Below are positions 18,064 to 21,337 of a stretch of 21,337 nucleotides of DNA, one piece after another. The DNA comes from DATJFQ01 sp035495555 (lineage in GTDB: Bacteria; Acidobacteriota; Vicinamibacteria; Vicinamibacterales; 2-12-FULL-66-21), in NCBI GenBank assembly GCA_035495555.1, contig DATJFQ010000010.1, positions 1 through 21,337 of the forward strand, written 5' to 3'. A program made the position numbers and the translations under genes. The notes beneath the pieces are model-generated. The model made no database searches and was not told the DNA's origin. It saw only the letters and a list, made by a program, of their open reading frames with translations. The stretch's first letter is position 1. Every line of letters starts with the position of its first letter.

Positions 18064-19043
18064 CTGGAACATGCCGTCGCGCAGGCGTTCAGGCCTGCTT
18101 CGCCGCCGGCTTCGCGCTGTCGATCCTGACCTCGTCGCCCGCGTCCGCGCAGTCGACGCAGGCCCCCGTCGTCCACACGTCAATCGATCGAACCGCCGTC
18201 TGGGTCGCCGATCGCGTGAACTACGCGGTCGAGATCGTCTGCCCGAAAGGCGTGGACATCCTTTCTGACGACGTCGCGAAAGAAAAGCTGAAGACGTCGG
18301 GGCTCGATATCGTCGGCATGAACGCGATCGCGACGACCGCGGCTGACGAATCCACCACGCATCGGATCGTTTACACGTTGACGACGTATCACGTCGACAC
18401 GCCAGACCTGCACATCGAGCCGCTGACGGTCAGGTATTTCGTCAAGCGTCCGGGCCAGCGGCTGCAGGACGAAGCGCCGGCGGGGGAGTTCCAGATCCCG
18501 GCGGTATCGGTCGCCTTCCGCAGCACGCTCGCCAACGATCCCGATGCGGCAGCGTTGCGCGACGGTGTGACGCCGCAACCGCGATCGCAGACCTACGCGT
18601 CCGCCGGCACGTTCGGCCTCGCGTTGATCGTCGTGTCGATCGCCCCGTTGGCATTCATGGCGGTCGCAGCGCTCGGCCGCCGCCGTCCGCGGCGGGAAGG
18701 CCGCTCGGCCCGGCGCATGCGCCAGGAAGAACGCCTCACGATGGAGACGCTGCAGACGACGGACCTTTCCACGCCGGATGGGCGCCGCCGGGCGTACGAC
18801 GGGATTGATTCGCTCGTCCGCGCGCACCTGCGTGATGCCTTTGCCGTTCCGGGTCCGTCGCTGACGCCCGCCGAAGTGCCGGCGCGCCTCGACGGACGAA
18901 AGCTGCGCGTGCCCGCGGACGACATCGCCCGCCTGCTCGCGACCTGCGAGCAGGCGCGCTACGCGCCGCCCGACATGATTCCCGCGGCGGACACCTGCCG
19001 TGACGCCATTGAACAGGCGCGCTCGTTCGTCGGAACCCGATGA
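18060..19043 (+). CDS. MxaA/BatD-like membrane protein of the MoxR operon
   Basis: A 327-residue protein starting with GTG at 18060, with AAGGAG six nt upstream inside the preceding gene. Residues 1-30 are a signal peptide (cut after ASA). Residues about 31-180 form an extracytoplasmic beta-rich domain (HTSIDRTAVWVADRVNYAVE, typical of BatD-type Ig folds). One membrane segment lies at about 184-206, and a basic stop-transfer plus helical cytoplasmic tail (about 207-327, with LATCEQARYAPP) follows. This topology matches MxaA, implicated in calcium insertion into methanol dehydrogenase, and BatD/DUF4381 relatives. Overlaps of 4 nt on both sides place it in the middle of a coupled operon. Confidence 0.75.
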   Translation: MTGTCRRAGVQACFAAGFALSILTSSPASAQSTQAPVVHTSIDRTAVWVADRVNYAVEIVCPKGVDILSDDVAKEKLKTSGLDIVGMNAIATTAADESTTHRIVYTLTTYHVDTPDLHIEPLTVRYFVKRPGQRLQDEAPAGEFQIPAVSVAFRSTLANDPDAAALRDGVTPQPRSQTYASAGTFGLALIVVSIAPLAFMAVAALGRRRPRREGRSARRMRQEERLTMETLQTTDLSTPDGRRRAYDGIDSLVRAHLRDAFAVPGPSLTPAEVPARLDGRKLRVPADDIARLLATCEQARYAPPDMIPAADTCRDAIEQARSFVGTR

Positions 19044-20032
19044 AGTTTCTCAACCCGTCGATTGCCTGGTGGGTCGGCGGCGTCATCGTCCTGCTCACGG
19101 TGCTGAAATGGCGCGTCCACACGCGCTACGCCGCAGCGACGACTGTCCAGTGGCTCCGCGCGAGCCGTTTCCGCGCGTCCGGCCTGCGGCGCCTGCCTTT
19201 TCTTGCGCTTGCCGTCGCCATCGCGCTGCTCGGGCTGGCGCTGATGCAGCCCGTCATTCCGTATTCGCAGGCCGAAGTCCAGTCGCGCGGCCTCGACATC
19301 GTCCTGCTCCTCGATCTGTCGTCGAGCATGCAGGAGGTCATGGGCTCCGGCCAGATGTCGCCGACGCAGGCGGAATCGACGGCGAAGCACGGACGCACAC
19401 GGCTCGAAGCCGTCAAGGGCGCGCTCCGCTCGTTCGTCCGCAACCGCCATGACGATCGCATCGGCCTCGTCGTGTTCTCGGACAACGCGTACGTCGTCGC
19501 GCCGCTGACGTTCGACTACGACTACCTGCTGCACTACATCGACATGGTGGACGACAAGATCCTCGAAGGGGAGGGACAGACCGCGATTGGCGACGGTCTG
19601 GCGCTCGCCAATTACGTGCTCGCGAAGCAGGCGACGGCGGATTCCCACAACCATCAGGTCGTCGTGCTCTTCACCGACGGGGAGACGAATCGCGGACGCG
19701 ACCCCATCGACGTGCTCGCCGAATCGAAGCAGGCGGACATCCGAGTCCACATGATCGGCGTGGACCTGGAACGCGAGGTGAAGCAAAAGCCCGCCGTGCA
19801 GGCGTTGATGGCGACGATCAAGCAGAACGGCGGCCGCTATTTCAGCGCCGACAGCGAACGCGACCTGACGTCGGCGTCACAGACGATCGACCAGATCGAA
19901 AAGGGCCTGCTCGTCAGCCATGTGTACGTGCGCGACGTGCCGGTTTATCAGTGGTTCGCGATTCCCGCTCTCGTCGCGCTGTGCGCCGCCATGGGGCTGC
20001 GCACGATCCCGTACTTCATCGACCAGACATAG
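19040..20032 (+). CDS. Membrane-bound VWA-domain protein, MxaC/BatA-like
   Basis: A 330-residue protein overlapping the upstream gene by 4 nt (ATGA). Two N-terminal membrane segments (about 8-24 and 51-72), a VWA domain, and a C-terminal membrane segment (about 303-322) are visible. The adhesion site is intact: DLSSS at 92-96, QTAIGDGL, and FTDGET. It is the second VWA protein of the operon and is clearly diverged from the first, suggesting a heteromeric pair as in BatA/BatB or MxaC/MxaL. A 46/47-bp tandem array begins 3 nt after the TAG, which is the end of the operon. Confidence 0.9.
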   Translation: MKFLNPSIAWWVGGVIVLLTVLKWRVHTRYAAATTVQWLRASRFRASGLRRLPFLALAVAIALLGLALMQPVIPYSQAEVQSRGLDIVLLLDLSSSMQEVMGSGQMSPTQAESTAKHGRTRLEAVKGALRSFVRNRHDDRIGLVVFSDNAYVVAPLTFDYDYLLHYIDMVDDKILEGEGQTAIGDGLALANYVLAKQATADSHNHQVVVLFTDGETNRGRDPIDVLAESKQADIRVHMIGVDLEREVKQKPAVQALMATIKQNGGRYFSADSERDLTSASQTIDQIEKGLLVSHVYVRDVPVYQWFAIPALVALCAAMGLRTIPYFIDQT

Positions 20033-20034
20033 CC

Positions 20035-20290
20035 GACGACGGGTCTCGCCGAGGACGCGGACGATCAGGGGAGGACGGAGAGACGACGGATCTCGCCGGG
20101 GACGCCGACGATCAAGGAGAACGGAGAGACGACGGATCTCGCCGAGGACGCCGACGATCAGCGGACGACGGAGAGACGACGGATCTCGCCGAGGACGCCG
20201 ACGATCAGGGGAAGACGGAGAGACGACGGATCTCGCCGAGGACGCGGACGATCAGGGAGAACGGAGAGACGACGGGTCTCGCCGAGGACG
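20035..20290. repeat. 46/47-bp minisatellite, five and a half units
   Basis: Units begin with GACGACGG at 20035, 20082, 20128, 20175, 20222 and 20268 (spacings 47, 46, 47, 47, 46); the last is partial. All contain TCTCGCC and, where complete, GACGATCA. The first and last carry GGGTCTCGCC while the internal ones carry GGATCTCGCC. Most variation sits in the A/G-rich tail before GGAGA. Because the period is not a multiple of three, no frame is conserved, so it is non-coding. It starts 3 nt after the last MoxR-operon stop codon. Confidence 0.9.
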
Positions 20291-20302
20291 TTACAAGGAA
20301 AG

Positions 20303-20396
20303 GACCACCGGTCTTCGGAGGTCGGGACAGGCACTGCTTCCTGCAGCGACGGGGGCTGTCCGAGCAGGGCCCCATCGCGATCATCAGCGATGGGGC
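20303..20396. other. Cluster of hairpins after the minisatellite, possible bidirectional terminator
   Basis: This non-coding stretch lies between convergent genes. Hairpin A (20303-20323) pairs GACC/GGTC and CCG/CGG around a 5-nt loop with one A-A mismatch. Hairpin B pairs GGACAG (20325-20330) with CTGTCC (20356-20361). Hairpin C is a perfect 10-bp stem, GCCCCATCGC (20369-20378) with GCGATGGGGC (20387-20396), and an 8-nt loop. None is followed by a T-tract on either strand, so it is not a canonical terminator. It could be a transcript-end structure for one or both genes, or part of a small RNA. Confidence 0.45.
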
Positions 20397-20430
20397 GAGC
20401 GGGTTCGCGGACCGGAGCGCGTCTCGTCTT

Positions 20431-21337
20431 TTACCGGTCTGCTCGGATGATCTTGCCATCGTGCATCACGAACACGACGCGTCGGAGCGCTGTGATGTCT
20501 GTCAGCGGGTCGCCGTCTACGGCCACGATGTCGGCCTTGAGGCCTGGCGCGAGCGCGCCGATCTGGTCCTGAAGCCGCAATGACTGCGCCGACAACGACG
20601 TCAGCGACGTGATGGCATCCATCGGCTTCTGACCGCCGAGTTGAACGCGTCCGATGGCTTCTTCGATGTTCCGGCCGTGTGCGCCGGCGACGGCGTCCGT
20701 ACCGTACACGATTTTCAGGTTCGGCACCTGCAGCGCCTTCTTGAACATCGCGACGTTGGTCGGAATCGCCTTTTCCATCGCGGCGAACCCTTCCTCGGTG
20801 TAGTTGCCGATGCCGAGGAACTTGTCCTTGTTCTGCAGGTAATTCTGCAGCACGAGGCCGATGTTCGGGTCGAAGTACGTGCCGTGCTCGGCCATCAGGT
20901 GGAGCACATCGTCGGTAGCGAAGATGCCGTGCTCGACCTGGGTGCACCCTCCGAGGATCGCGCCGCGCATCGACTCGGGGCTGTGCGCGTGCACGAGCGT
21001 GCGCAGGCCGAGCGCCGTGGCCTCGCTGCATGCCGCCTTCAACTGGTCGTCCGTCATTGTCTGTTTGCCGCCGTCGCGGATGCTGGCGGACGCGAACAGT
21101 TTGATGAGATCCGCGCCGGCGGACTTGGCTTCGCGCACAGCGCCGCGCAGTTGTTCCGCCGTTGCGAGCGGACGCTGCGCTGGGGGCTCCCCGCGTCCTG
21201 TCCGGGGCGTGCCGGAGTACTCGTTCAACTGGCGCACCGAGGTCAGGATCCGCGGCCCGGGCAGATTCTGGTCGTGCAGGCGTTTGCGCAGTTCGAGGTC
21301 CATGGGTTCTCCGACGCTCTGGACCGTGGTGAACCCG
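20431..21337 (-). CDS. Amidohydrolase (imidazolonepropionase/prolidase-like), 3' part
   Basis: Read on the - strand, the frame is open from the window edge to TAA at 20431-20433, so about 301 C-terminal residues are visible and the true start is outside; an internal ATG at 21303 is not the start, since GFTTVQSVGEP runs straight into it. The metal-dependent amidohydrolase fold is shown by ADLIKLFAS (predicted carboxylated Lys), LVHAHS and VEHGIF (His ligands), YGTDA (catalytic Asp) and the C-terminal sheet GLKADIVAVDGDPLTDITAL. The first HxH metal pair would be upstream of the edge. Relatives (COG1228 type) hydrolyse imidazolonepropionate, Xaa-Pro peptides or other amides, and many in this phylum are exported; the substrate cannot be told. 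It converges on the MoxR operon, about 400 nt away. Confidence 0.88.
   Translation of the reverse strand, partial: GFTTVQSVGEPMDLELRKRLHDQNLPGPRILTSVRQLNEYSGTPRTGRGEPPAQRPLATAEQLRGAVREAKSAGADLIKLFASASIRDGGKQTMTDDQLKAACSEATALGLRTLVHAHSPESMRGAILGGCTQVEHGIFATDDVLHLMAEHGTYFDPNIGLVLQNYLQNKDKFLGIGNYTEEGFAAMEKAIPTNVAMFKKALQVPNLKIVYGTDAVAGAHGRNIEEAIGRVQLGGQKPMDAITSLTSLSAQSLRLQDQIGALAPGLKADIVAVDGDPLTDITALRRVVFVMHDGKIIRADR

Noticed and set aside
20035..20290. CRISPR array
   Set aside because: The segments between the conserved blocks are nearly identical, units are contiguous, and no cas gene is nearby; this is a tandem minisatellite.
19951..20583. 210-codon open frame across the minisatellite
   Set aside because: It starts inside the last VWA gene and runs through repeat units whose 46/47-bp period changes frame each time; the Asp/Arg/Gly-rich product is repeat translation.

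Overview
This 21.3-kb window is high-GC, gene-dense chromosomal DNA with no rRNA, tRNA, phage or transposase genes. Two tandem Oar-type TonB-dependent receptors with N-terminal carboxypeptidase-regulatory-like domains, a very long secreted PIG-L-type deacetylase, an actinobacterial-style succinate dehydrogenase and a large MoxR/VWA operon together suggest an Acidobacteriota genome, most likely a Vicinamibacteria-type soil lineage. That placement is inferred from gene families only.

Layout. (1) 1-1579: the 3' part of sdhA and complete sdhB, the soluble half of succinate dehydrogenase/fumarate reductase. (2) 1648-2682: a small helical-repeat (TPR-like) protein convergent with a small secreted protein of unknown function. 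(3) 2790-14462: a secreted-glycan block on the + strand: a large secreted protein resembling exo-rhamnogalacturonan lyases (PL26/YetA-like), two tandem ~985-residue outer-membrane TonB-dependent receptors, and a 930-residue exported PIG-L deacetylase. The lyase and first receptor are coupled by a 1-nt stop/start overlap. The second receptor appears to have its own promoter and ends at a canonical intrinsic terminator. (4) 14595-20032: six tightly packed genes (TPR/MxaK-like, VWA, MoxR ATPase, DUF58, MxaA/BatD-like, VWA). Their order K-L-R-S-A-C is a circular permutation of the methylotroph mxaR-S-A-C-K-L set, but no methanol dehydrogenase gene is in view. (5) 20035-20430: a non-coding convergent interval with a 46/47-bp minisatellite and several hairpins. 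(6) 20431-21337: the 3' part of an amidohydrolase on the - strand, running off the window.

How the genes could work together. The lyase would cut an acidic polysaccharide outside the cytoplasm, the deacetylase would remove acetyl groups, and the receptors would import fragments using TonB energy. The MoxR operon looks like a membrane-anchored AAA+/VWA chaperone machine for maturing an unidentified, possibly metal-dependent, extracytoplasmic client.

The most unusual signal is non-coding. Three intergenic intervals (after sdhB, after the first receptor, after the deacetylase) hold short arrays with a strict 7-bp period but unrelated heptamer sequences. A fourth (after the last VWA gene) holds a 46/47-bp array. 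All four begin at, or within about 10 nt of, a stop codon. Two of the heptad arrays fold back as long hairpins; one of these is a mirrored pair of G-quadruplex motifs that abuts the promoter of the second receptor. They resemble in style the heptanucleotide STRR repeats of cyanobacteria; I know of no description of such a system in this lineage.
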